64,000 bases of DNA from CAYNRA01 sp046296415. Lineage in GTDB: Bacteria > Bacteroidota > Bacteroidia > Cytophagales > Spirosomataceae. Below, piece after piece: positions 8,967 to 18,500 of the stretch (positions are counted from its first letter, which is position 1; every line of letters begins with the position of its first letter). Where the stretch lies: positions 930,001 to 994,000 of the forward strand of contig JBKBLN010000002.1 of assembly GCA_046296415.1 (NCBI GenBank), read 5' to 3'. Both the position numbers and the translations under genes were made by a program. Under the pieces are notes generated by a model. It saw only the letters and a list, made by a program, of their open reading frames with translations, did no database searches and was not told where the DNA came from.

Positions 8967-9396
8967 AGCCGAGCGATTTTAACTAGTTGATCGATGCCCT
9001 ACTTTTAGGAGAGGATGTGGATACCCAAAAGTTGGTCAAAACTAAACGCCCTTTTGATAGCTGTTTTCAAACTTTCATAGGGTCTAATTGCTTATACGTA
9101 CAAAATGAACTCCAAGATTAAAAAAAATAGAAGAAGTTACCATATAAAGTTATTTTAATAACATGAACTCCTAATTTGGTATATTCTAAACCGATTTTAA
9201 CTTGTCATGAGATGGCGTAGATTAATTGTTCATCAGAGAAAATAGGAGTTTGATTGAATAAAAGGCGGAATTGAATACATTCATTTTTTATTTTTTCTTT
9301 AAGATTTCAGCAATCCAAATAGAGTGCATCTGACGTAGGTATCCTTTAACTGTCCTTCTAGGGGCATTAGAATTCTTTACCTAAACCAGATTAAAA
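8967..9396. other. AT-rich intergenic region, divergent promoters expected
   Basis: 430 bases between two divergently transcribed genes. It has no plausible ORF or RNA gene that I can see. Both flanking genes must start here, but I found no exact TTG-N20-TAnnTTTG promoter on either strand. Confidence 0.5.
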
Positions 9397-10098
9397 ATGA
9401 AGATCAAAAGGTGTATCCTTTTTATTCACGAAAACCACGTCAGAGAAAAAATTGAACAGTATCTCCATGGGTTTGCCCATCTGATTTTGATTCAGCATGC
9501 CACAAGTTGGGAAGAAGTAGAATCCAGTATACTAACAGAGGAGATCCATTTTTGCATCATCCAGTTTGAGGGGAATGAAATTGAATTTTTTAGGACTTTC
9601 TCCAACAAATCTTATTATCCGCCGACGCTGATCCATTCGAATCAAAAAGAGAATGCTCTATTATGCTTTGAATTTCCATTCATTCTTGATTACCTATACC
9701 AAGAATTCAATCAAGATCGCTTTTTCAAGGCCCTTCACAAAGTCTTAAATTTTGTTAACCGACCCACGTTGGATCTTGAAAACGCAACCATATTTTTCAA
9801 AATGGGTCGTGTAGCCAATCGATTTGTTCTTAAATCCATTGATTTCATCGAAGCTTTCGGCATTTACTCAAAAATTTCATGCCAAGGAAAAATTTTAATC
9901 GTCAATGAAAAGATTTCACAGATCGAGAACCGATTATCGCCAGACTACTTCATTCGATTACATAAATCGTACATCATTAATCTTGGCAACTTAACCAGTC
10001 TTGATAAACGAAACGTATACATAGGAGACTTCTCGATTCCCATTGGAAAGAAATACAAACATAATTTGGTTGGGCTTTTAAAACTCCTAGATAAATAA
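9397..10098 (+). CDS. LytTR-family DNA-binding regulator with degenerate receiver domain
   Basis: 233 residues, AT-rich compared with its neighbours. The C-terminal half (about 130-232) is a LytTR DNA-binding domain: VLKSIDFIEAFGIYSKI, then FIRLHKSYIINLGNL, the hallmark 'RxHxSYxxN' segment. The N-terminal 115 residues have the alternating pattern of a response-regulator receiver, but the acidic pair is reduced to HEN (11-13), the phospho-acceptor Asp position reads QFEG (56-59), and the conserved Lys after strand 5 is Gln (DYLYQEF). It therefore probably does not accept phosphate. No histidine kinase lies beside it. It likely regulates nearby or distant genes by a phosphorylation-independent signal; that is inference. 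Confidence 0.85.
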   Translation: MKIKRCILFIHENHVREKIEQYLHGFAHLILIQHATSWEEVESSILTEEIHFCIIQFEGNEIEFFRTFSNKSYYPPTLIHSNQKENALLCFEFPFILDYLYQEFNQDRFFKALHKVLNFVNRPTLDLENATIFFKMGRVANRFVLKSIDFIEAFGIYSKISCQGKILIVNEKISQIENRLSPDYFIRLHKSYIINLGNLTSLDKRNVYIGDFSIPIGKKYKHNLVGLLKLLDK

Positions 10099-11080
10099 GG
10101 CTAGCCTACAGCGTATTTTTAAAATAAAATATTGAATCCAACCATTGAAGAAAATCCAGTCATCGTTGGCATTTTGTATTTTTACCATTTTGGGTACTAT
10201 TTAAAAACAGAAAATATAGTCTTATTTTACAGCGTTTACTATTCTTGGACGTGGTCGAGCAAAGCGAAACCGAGTCCAAGAATGGAATTTGAATTTTTTC
10301 TCTACTGGGCTTATCCCACCCAAAGAATTGTGAGGTCATTTGACGTTGTAGCCCTATGACCTAGTTTATTTTTCCTTCCATTCTTTCTACTGGTTTTGAC
10401 CAATATGAGCATTCAGTACACTGCACTGAGTCGATACTTTTCTCAATCAGAGCAATTTGTATTGGTTTACTGGGGGGGATTGTATGGTAACCCAATTTTC
10501 ATCATCGCACGCCATTCCTGGGTAAGCTTAGGAATCAATTCGGGCCTATTTTCCATCCGAATTCGTTGGGGTTTCTCATGGCGGCAGACTAAGTGATTCC
10601 GCTCACAAATTGGCATACTACTTTTCTGTGAATACTCTGATTCACTAAAAAATATCTACCTTTTGGCTGGATGCCTAATCATTGTTTCAATGATATTAAT
10701 GTCCTGGTAAACCTCAGTAGTTGCATCATCCTATACTTGTTTTAAGTATACAATTTTCCTACTGTTGCTTCATTTTATAGAACTCGCCAGCTTCTAGGCC
10801 ACCCCAACATGGGTGCCACTTATGGTAAACTAGTGAGACCAAACCCATAGTCTAGGATTAGGCTTTTTGCCTGATTCGAAATCCTTGAAAATCTTGGTAA
10901 TTTGGGTCGGAGTGGATCTGCTCGTCTTGATGCGGAATGACATAAAGTTAGAAAATTTTTCTACTTTTTGCACGTACTATTTCGGGGGGAACCGACAAGT
11001 CTCAGCGTTCTTTTTCGTTAAACCACAGGAATTATTCCATCCTATAGTTCAAATGGCACATTCTTTGTTCTTATTCTAAG
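10099..11080. other. About 1 kb without a recognisable gene
   Basis: Only short open frames without convincing starts, composition or family features are found (60-75 codons). It contains a strong palindrome at 10241-10283 and a weaker inverted repeat AGGTCAT/ATGACCT (10333-10339 with 10356-10362). It could hold decayed coding sequence or an untranslated RNA; I see no tRNA, rRNA or known RNA family. Confidence 0.45.
10241..10283. repeat. Strong imperfect palindrome, REP-like
   Basis: ATTCTTGGAC (10241-10250) pairs perfectly with GTCCAAGAAT (10274-10283). Inside, TGGTCG pairs with CGAaACCG with a small bulge, giving about 16-17 bp of stem around the loop AGCAAAG. There is no T-tract, so it is not a simple terminator. 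The core GGTCGAGCAAAGCGAAACC resembles intergenic palindromes scattered in many Bacteroidota genomes, but only one copy is present in this window. Confidence 0.6.
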
Positions 11081-11788
11081 ATGAAATACCTTGTTTATTT
11101 GAAATACATCCTCCTGTTTTGGACAATCAGCCTTTCGACTGCGTATGGGCAGTCCTTGGATCCTGCTGGGTTGGATTCGTTAAGGAAAGCCAGAAAGGCC
11201 ACTAAGGTCATCGATTTACGGCCAACCTCTGCATTTGAAAGAGGTCATATACGATTTGCCTTGTCGTTTCCCTATGAAAACGCCCAATTCAAAGAAACAT
11301 TCTTAGGGCAATTTCCTGCTCAAATTCCTCTTATTTTGTACTGCCAAACAGGAAAAGTTAGCCAAGAAGCCCAAACCTACCTGAGGGGTCTAGGGTATAA
11401 AGATGTCTATATTTTAAAGGAAGGATTTGACCAGTGGGCTTTACAATCGAAACCTTATGTAACCCAGCATCCAACTACCGAGCCCATCGCCCCGATCACC
11501 TTCCATCAACTTCAACAGACAGCCGCAGCCTTCCCGGTAGTCGCTGTTTTTCTTGGGGGAGATCCATGCTTGGAATGTACCGAGCAAAAAAACAAAATAG
11601 CCAAAGCTTTGCCTCACCTTCCACTTCTGGCCTACCAGGGATTCCGAGTTGAAGGAATTCGAGAAAAACTAAATACATCTGGCACACCTATCTTATTGAT
11701 TTTCCAAAGAGGGAAACAGGTTTGGCGCTTAGACGGCCCTTGGAACGAGAACGATCTCTCCCCATTAAGTACCCTTTTTCAACCGTAA
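11081..11788 (+). CDS. Exported rhodanese-thioredoxin-like fusion protein
   Basis: 235 residues with a signal peptide (hydrophobic 8-19, cleavage near STAYGQ, residue 24). Residues about 30-125 form a rhodanese domain: VIDLRPTSAFERGHI, and the active-site loop LYCQTGKVS with Cys88. Residues about 140-232 look like a thioredoxin fold: VVAVFLGGDPCLEC with C163-X2-C166, and the cis-proline strand SGTPILLIFQRG (Pro203). The combination suggests periplasmic sulfur or thiol transfer in which one domain could pass a persulfide to, or be reduced by, the other. Substrate unknown. It follows the 1-kb gene-less stretch and precedes ruvA. Confidence 0.8.
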   Translation: MKYLVYLKYILLFWTISLSTAYGQSLDPAGLDSLRKARKATKVIDLRPTSAFERGHIRFALSFPYENAQFKETFLGQFPAQIPLILYCQTGKVSQEAQTYLRGLGYKDVYILKEGFDQWALQSKPYVTQHPTTEPIAPITFHQLQQTAAAFPVVAVFLGGDPCLECTEQKNKIAKALPHLPLLAYQGFRVEGIREKLNTSGTPILLIFQRGKQVWRLDGPWNENDLSPLSTLFQP

Positions 11789-11799
11789 ATCCCAGGCAA

Positions 11800-11830
11800 C
11801 TGGTGGTTTCAAAAAAAATCAATAGATTTG
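11800..11830 (+). promoter_or_regulatory. Candidate promoter for ruvA
   Basis: TAGATTTG (11823-11830) matches the Bacteroidota -7 consensus TAnnTTTG exactly, with CTG (11800-11802, consensus TTG) 20 bases upstream. The predicted start would leave a leader of about 20 bases before the ruvA ATG. Confidence 0.5.
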
Positions 11831-11857
11831 AGTTTGATTTGTTTTTAAATACTGCTT

Positions 11858-12454
11858 ATGATTGCCTTTCTCGAAGGAAAATTGGCCGTAAAAGAGCCAA
11901 CTCACGCTGTTATTTCAGCCCAAGGCGTTGGCTATCTTGTCAAGATTTCACTTCAAACGCATGCTCAATTACCTGAAGTTGGCTCACCCTCTGTATTTCT
12001 TCACACCGTATTGATTGTACGTGAAGATTCTCATACACTGTATGGATTTCATTCACCCGAAGAGCAATCTCTTTTTGAGGACCTCATTTCGGTCTCAGGA
12101 ATTGGGCCATCGACCGCCCTGGTGATGTTATCTTCGCTTAGTAGCTCCGAGATAAAACAGGCCATTGCCCATGAAGATGTCGCAACCATCCAGCGGATCA
12201 AAGGCATTGGGGCAAAAACAGCCCAGCGAACGATCATTGAGTTAAAAGATAAGCTCAAGAAGGATCAGTGGCTTCAAGTTGCCGGACCATCTCAATCAGG
12301 GACAATATCGGGGCGTGTCCGACAAGAAGCGTTGGCTGCCTTGGTCACATTGGGTATTCCCAAAGCAACGGCTGAGAAGAGTATTGATGTGATTTTGAAA
12401 AAGACCACTCATGAGGTTACCGTTGAGGAGCTAATCAAATTAGCTTTACGATAG
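11858..12454 (+). CDS. ruvA: Holliday junction branch migration protein RuvA
   Basis: 198 residues, the usual RuvA length. The N-terminal OB-fold starts MIAFLEGKLAVKEPTHAVI. Two helix-hairpin-helix motifs follow: ISVSGIGPSTALVMLSS and IKGIGAKTAQRTIIELKDK. A C-terminal domain (about 150-198) would contact RuvB. RuvA tetramers bind Holliday junctions and load the RuvB motor. It lies directly upstream of sprA, an arrangement I know from other Bacteroidota (ruvA-sprA-gcvH). Confidence 0.97.
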   Translation: MIAFLEGKLAVKEPTHAVISAQGVGYLVKISLQTHAQLPEVGSPSVFLHTVLIVREDSHTLYGFHSPEEQSLFEDLISVSGIGPSTALVMLSSLSSSEIKQAIAHEDVATIQRIKGIGAKTAQRTIIELKDKLKKDQWLQVAGPSQSGTISGRVRQEALAALVTLGIPKATAEKSIDVILKKTTHEVTVEELIKLALR

Positions 12455-12513
12455 AAATATAAATCCTACTCAATCGTTACTACAATTGACCTTTTCTTTT
12501 TGACTAACTGCGT

Positions 12514-15500
12514 ATGTTTCAACTATCTACTCGAAGCCTTATTCTATGGATTCTTACGGTGTTCGGAATCAATGGAATGGTGTTTGCTCAAAACCCGGGC
12601 CCATCGTCCTCCCCAACAGGGAGTGGCCCAGGCTATCGGTGGAAAGATACATACCTGAGTCGTGTGATTTCACCCCAACCCCAGCAGTCTCCCTTCTTTT
12701 TACCTAAAGTAGGTCCCATTTCTACCCTTTATTTTCATTCGCCCACTCAACAGTTTTTTTTGGACGAAAAATGGGCGCCCCAATTGGAGCAGAAAATACC
12801 GCAAGCTTTGAATTTCAATGAGTATGCTTCGTTGCAATCGGTGGCGGTTCGGAAACAATTACTTCGAGAATATGAAAACATGTCGGACGGAACAAGCTCT
12901 ACTTCGGGCCGGGGCTTACGTCCGAAATTATCAAAAAACCCTGTATTTGACCGACTTTTTGGTGGAAAGATTCCTGAGTTTAGGCCTAAAGGTTTTGTTT
13001 CTGTCGATCTAAAAGTTGGAAACCAGTTTGTTGACAACCCGCTCATTCCGTTGTTCAATCGAAGAACGCGCATATTTGATTTTGACCAACAAATCAATAT
13101 TGACTTCAATAGTTTATTCGATGGACTGCAGGTTCCAGGCTTAGGTGGACGGCCTGGAGGATCCAATCCGCTTGGGGCACTTGGTAATACCCTACCCAAT
13201 TTACCAGGGGCAGGAGCCAATCCTTTGGATGACTTTGGGGCCAATCGGTCGTTTCCTAACCCTTCCAATCTAGCTGGTGCCTTGGGTAGTTTAGATCCAT
13301 CCAATGCATTACGGGAAAAGATGGGAATAACTGGAAACTTCAATACAAAGTCCGCTTTTTCCTATGAGAACCGATTCAAATTAAACTTCAAAAATGATCC
13401 AGAGGATATACTCCAAGTTCTAGAATTGGGAAACGTCAGCATGCCGATGCGGTCTCAATTAATTCCGGGGGTTGAAAACCTCATGGGGGTAAAGGCGGGG
13501 CTACGTTTTGGCAAATTAGATGTGACCACCGTGTTTGCTCAACAAAGATCTCGGACGGAATCGATCCTGATCAACGGTGGAAATCAATCCAAACCTTTTG
13601 AATTACGTGTTGACAACTACGATGAAAACCGGCACTTTTTCCTCGGACATTTCTTTCGGGAAAATTACGAAAGGTCTCTTCGGAACTTACCCAAGGTGAT
13701 CTCAGGTGTGCGAATTACACGGGTAGAGGTATACGTTACCAACCGTACCAATACCGTAAATTCCATGCGAAACTTGGTTGGTATCACCGACCTCGGGGAG
13801 GCTAAACCAGCAAATCCCAGCTCGGTCATTTCGACCAACCCCAATGGGCCTGCCGGTAATCAAGCCAATAATTTATATGATCAATTGGTAGAAAATTCAG
13901 ATTTTCGGACTATTGACAATACCTCTCGTTTTTTGAATAGCCTTAATTTACGGAATGGAGAGGATTTTGAGATACTTCGGGGGGCTAAACGACTTACCGA
14001 CAGGGAATTCGAGATTCAGCCTGAGTTGGGGTACATCTCCCTCCTAACACCCCTTCGAAACGATGAGATCTTGGCGGTGGCCTATGAATACACATTCAAT
14101 GGTCGGGCATATAAAGTCGGAGAATTAACCGAAGACTACTCATTTCGTAAGGAAGATGAAGTCTTGATGCTCAAATTATTAAAATCCTCTACCATCCGGA
14201 ATCGATTAAATCATCCGATGTGGGATTTGATGATGAAAAACATCTACACGCTTTCTCAAGGACAGGTAACTCCGGAAGGTTTCCAGCTCCGCATTTTGTA
14301 TAAAGATGATGCCACGGGGATCGACAATCCCAATTTGCAGGAGGGGCGACGAATGAAAGACCGGCCATTGGTAGAGGCCCTTGGTTTGGATCGATTGAAC
14401 TTTAATCAAGATCCTCAACCGGATGGAAACTTTGATTATGTACCGGGGATCACCATACAAGAAAAATTAGGAAAAGTAATATTCCCAGTTTTAGAGCCTT
14501 TTGGGAGCCACCTAGCCAGACAATTCGATTCAGACGAAGAAATCCTACGAGAAAAATACGTCTTCAATGAACTGTACCGAGGGACCATGATTGATGCCCA
14601 GCAGGTTACCACCAAAAATAAATTCTTTCTATCAGGGCAAATACGATCAGGAAGTACAGAAATTCCACTTCCTCTTGGTGCATCTCCCCAGTCGGTACGA
14701 GTTTATGCAGGAGGTGTCCAACTGCAGCAAGGTACCGACTACCAGGTCGACACGCAACTTGGCCGAATTCGGATCACCAACCCTTCTTTGATCAATTCTT
14801 CCCGTCAAATTCGGATAGATTATGAACGTCCTGACCTATTTGAAGCACAAATCAGACGGATGTTTGGACTTCGTCTGGACTATGTTGTTAGTCCATTTTT
14901 ACGTTTAGGGGCCACCTTGATGGATTTACGCGAAAATACACCTGGTTTCATCACCCGAACGGCCGTGGGCATGGAACCTGTCAACAATACGCTGTGGGGG
15001 GTTGATGTCAATTACCTGCGTACTTCCTTCTTTTTAACTAATTTATTGAATAAAATTCCAACAGTTCAATCAGAGGAAAAGTCCAGAATTCGTTTCAATG
15101 CTGAGTTTGCTCAATTGCTCCCAGGGGTCAACAATCGTCGAGTGAACAACAATGCGATGTTGGATGATTTTGAGGCGGTACGGCAGATCAATGATTTAAC
15201 AAGACAACCCACTCGTTGGCGGTTGGGGTCCACACCTGAAAATTTCCAAGAAACCGGTCAGAGTATCTATGGGTATCATTTCCGGAGGGCCAAAATGTCG
15301 GCCTATACCTTAGACCCTACCCTATTTTTTAGTGCTGGGATTTTCAGTGGCGGTTTGACGGGACTCCCTGAGGGACTAACTTCTGATGGAAATGCATATG
15401 AACGAGGATTTGAGGTACAGGCCATATTTCCAGGCCGATCTCGGCCTCCTTTGGGTCAGCAACCCCCTATTGCCACCCTGGATCTTTCCTATTTCCCGTC

Positions 15501-18500
15501 GGAACGAGGAATGTACAATTACAATCCCAATTTAACCTCAGACGGCTTTTTGCCTAATCCAAGGCAAAATTTTGGGTCCGTCATGCGGGGTATCACTTTT
15601 GATCCTGATTTTGACAATACCAACGTTGAATACCTCGAATTTTGGTTGCTCGACCCCTTTGCTGATGTCGTGCGGGATGGAACCCCTAATGGTAACCGCC
15701 GAAATACCACCGGTGGAAAACTTCTATTTCAACTAGGTGATGTTTCAGAGGATGTAATTCCAGACAATCGTTTCTCGTTCGAAAACGGACTATTGCCTTT
15801 TGAAAGTACCACTTCCGAACCAGTTAATACACTTTGGGGTAAAGCTCCCCGAGTTCAATATATCAACGATGCCTTTGATTCCGCTCCCGATGCTCGTGCT
15901 CGGCAGGATATAGGCCTGGATGGGCTACCGAATGCCGAAGAACGGACGTTCCCCCACATCCAAAATTATTTGAATGCCCTGAGACAACGAATTTCAGCCC
16001 AAGCCTTTCAAAAAATTGAGCAAGACCCTTCGGGTGATGACTTTACATTTTTTCTAGATCCCATTTACGACCAAACCAATGCTCGATTGGTGGAGCGATT
16101 CAAAAATTACTTGGGGATGGAAAATAACTCCCCTTTAACCAATGACAACGTAACGGTTACACCCGCCAACTCCCCGGCCTCGGATAAAGAAGACATCAAT
16201 GGAGATAACACCATCAACGACATAGAAGCCTACTATGAATATGAGATCCCACTTCAACCGGGCCAATTGGATGTAGGACGTGGATTTATAGTTGACCGAG
16301 TGACTTCCGATGGTTTGAACTGGTATCTTTATCGTGTACCCATTCGGCAGTTTACCAATAAATTTGGAAATATTTCTGGATTCAAATCCATTCGCTTCAT
16401 TCGTACTGTCATGACAGACTGGGCCCAACCTGTGGTCCTACGTTTTGCCACGTTACAACTGGTGGCAAATCAATACCGAACGTACACACAAGATCTTAAC
16501 CAAGTAGGGTTGGCTGAAATTCCAGAGCCCTACGATGCAAAGTTGCGTGTGGCCACTGTAAATATCGAAGAAAATGGTTGTACCGAGGCCGGAGACTGTG
16601 CGGTAAAAGAGGGCCAGACACCCTATGTCGTACCGCCGGGCTTCGTTCGCGACCGGGACTTTTCTCAGTTGGGACAGATCCAATTTAATGAACAATCTTT
16701 GAGTATAGGCGTGACGAACCTTCGGGATGGTGATGCTCGTGGCGTTTTCAAGAATACTCGTTTGGACTTAAACATGTACAAGCGACTACAAATGTACTTG
16801 CACATGGAAAATGAGTTCAATGAGGACGGCCAGGTTGCAGCATTTTTACGTTTAGGTACGGATCTCAAAGAAAACTACTATGAAATCGAGATTCCTAGGC
16901 TCAAGGCTACGCCCAATGGATCCATAGACCCTGGGTTAATTTGGCCTATTGAGAATGAAATTGACATACCCTTGGATGAGTTACGGATGTTGAAAGTAAC
17001 CCGGAACCGCCAGGGTATTCCATTGAATGTACCGTTTTCAGATGAAATCAAGGTGGGGGGATTTGCCTATGAAAATAATTCACAATCCCGAACACTCAAT
17101 GTGGAACGTGAGTATAAAATCACAGTGGTAGGAAACCCAGACCTTAGCACCATTTTAACACTCATGATTGGGGTCCGAAATCCCAAGTCAGAAGATCAAC
17201 AACCAAAAAGCTTTACCATTTGGGCCAATGAAATGCGCATCAATGGGTTTGATCAAACCCCCGGAGAGGCGGGATTAATCAATGCCGATATTCAGTTGGC
17301 AGATATTGGATCCATTCAAGTAAACGGTCAAATGAGTACCTTTGGTTTTGGCGGTGTTCAATCCAAAATTGCACAGAGATCACGGGATTATACCTATGGA
17401 TTGGGCGTTGCCACCAACTTAGCATTGGATCGTTTCACTCCTCAAAAATGGAATTTAAGTATTCCATTTTACATGAGTTTTGACCAATCGGTGATTCGCC
17501 CCCATTTCAATCCGCTTGATCCCGACATCACCCTAGAACGAGCCTTGGCCAGCATTGAGGACGCTACCCAGCGAGAACGATACCGAAGTTTGGTCACCGA
17601 CCAACAAATTAGTCGTGGATTCAATTTTGCCAATGTACGGAAAAATCGAGGGCCGAATCAAACCCGCCAACGGGTGTACGATATTGAGAATTTCTCTTTC
17701 ACCTATGCACAAAACCAGGTTCAACGTTCCAACATTTTAATTGATGACTACCTATCCGAACAAAATCGAGGAGGATTGACCTATCAATTTCAACCCAAGG
17801 CAATTAATTGGGAACCCTTTAAAAAGAGAATGAGCGAACGCAATGATCGGCTTTGGCTCAAGGATTTTAATTTTTCTCCCCTCCCCACGTTGGTAGGTTT
17901 TAGGGCCGACTACGACCGAAGTTTTATGCGGACGCTTTTCCGAAACTCCGACCTCAACAGTACGGGCGTTCAACCCAATGTGCAAAAATATTTCAATACA
18001 CAACGGGTATATGACCTTCAATGGAAACTTACACAAAGTATCCAGGTTTCGTACAATGCCCGCCTAACAGCAATTATCGACGAACCCATCGGCGACTTGG
18101 ATACCCAAGCCAAGAAAGACTCGCTTTGGCGTAGTTTTTGGACCTTTGGTCGGGCTAAAAACTATGAGCAAACCCTGCAATCAACGTATCGATTGCCTTT
18201 GGATAAGTTCTTTTTATTGGATTGGGTGCAGGCGGATGCACGTTTCAACACGCGCTTTGGTTACCGTGCTGCCTCTTTTGGGATTTCGGACTCCTTGGAT
18301 GTATTCTTTGGAAATACCATCGAAAACAACCGTGAACGTGCCATACAAGGCCGTATTGACCTCGTAAAACTATACAACAAGGTTCGGTACCTTCGATTCG
18401 CCAACACACCTGCACCGCCTCGAATTCGGTACACACGGGCTCCTGGAGACGATGAAAACTTCGAGAAGGAAACCAATACCTTGTTGAAGTCAGTTACCCG

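Noticed and set aside
10241..10283. Palindrome read as a terminator of the LytTR gene
   Set aside because: It lies about 140 bases after the stop and has no T-tract.
10132..11079. Three small plus-strand ORFs (60-75 codons) in the gene-less stretch
   Set aside because: Weak starts (the first is a TTG), no family features, and one crosses the palindrome; kept only as part of the noncoding description.
12747..13343. 198-codon minus-strand ORF inside sprA
   Set aside because: Antisense of the Gly/Pro/Asn-rich part of SprA; no family features.
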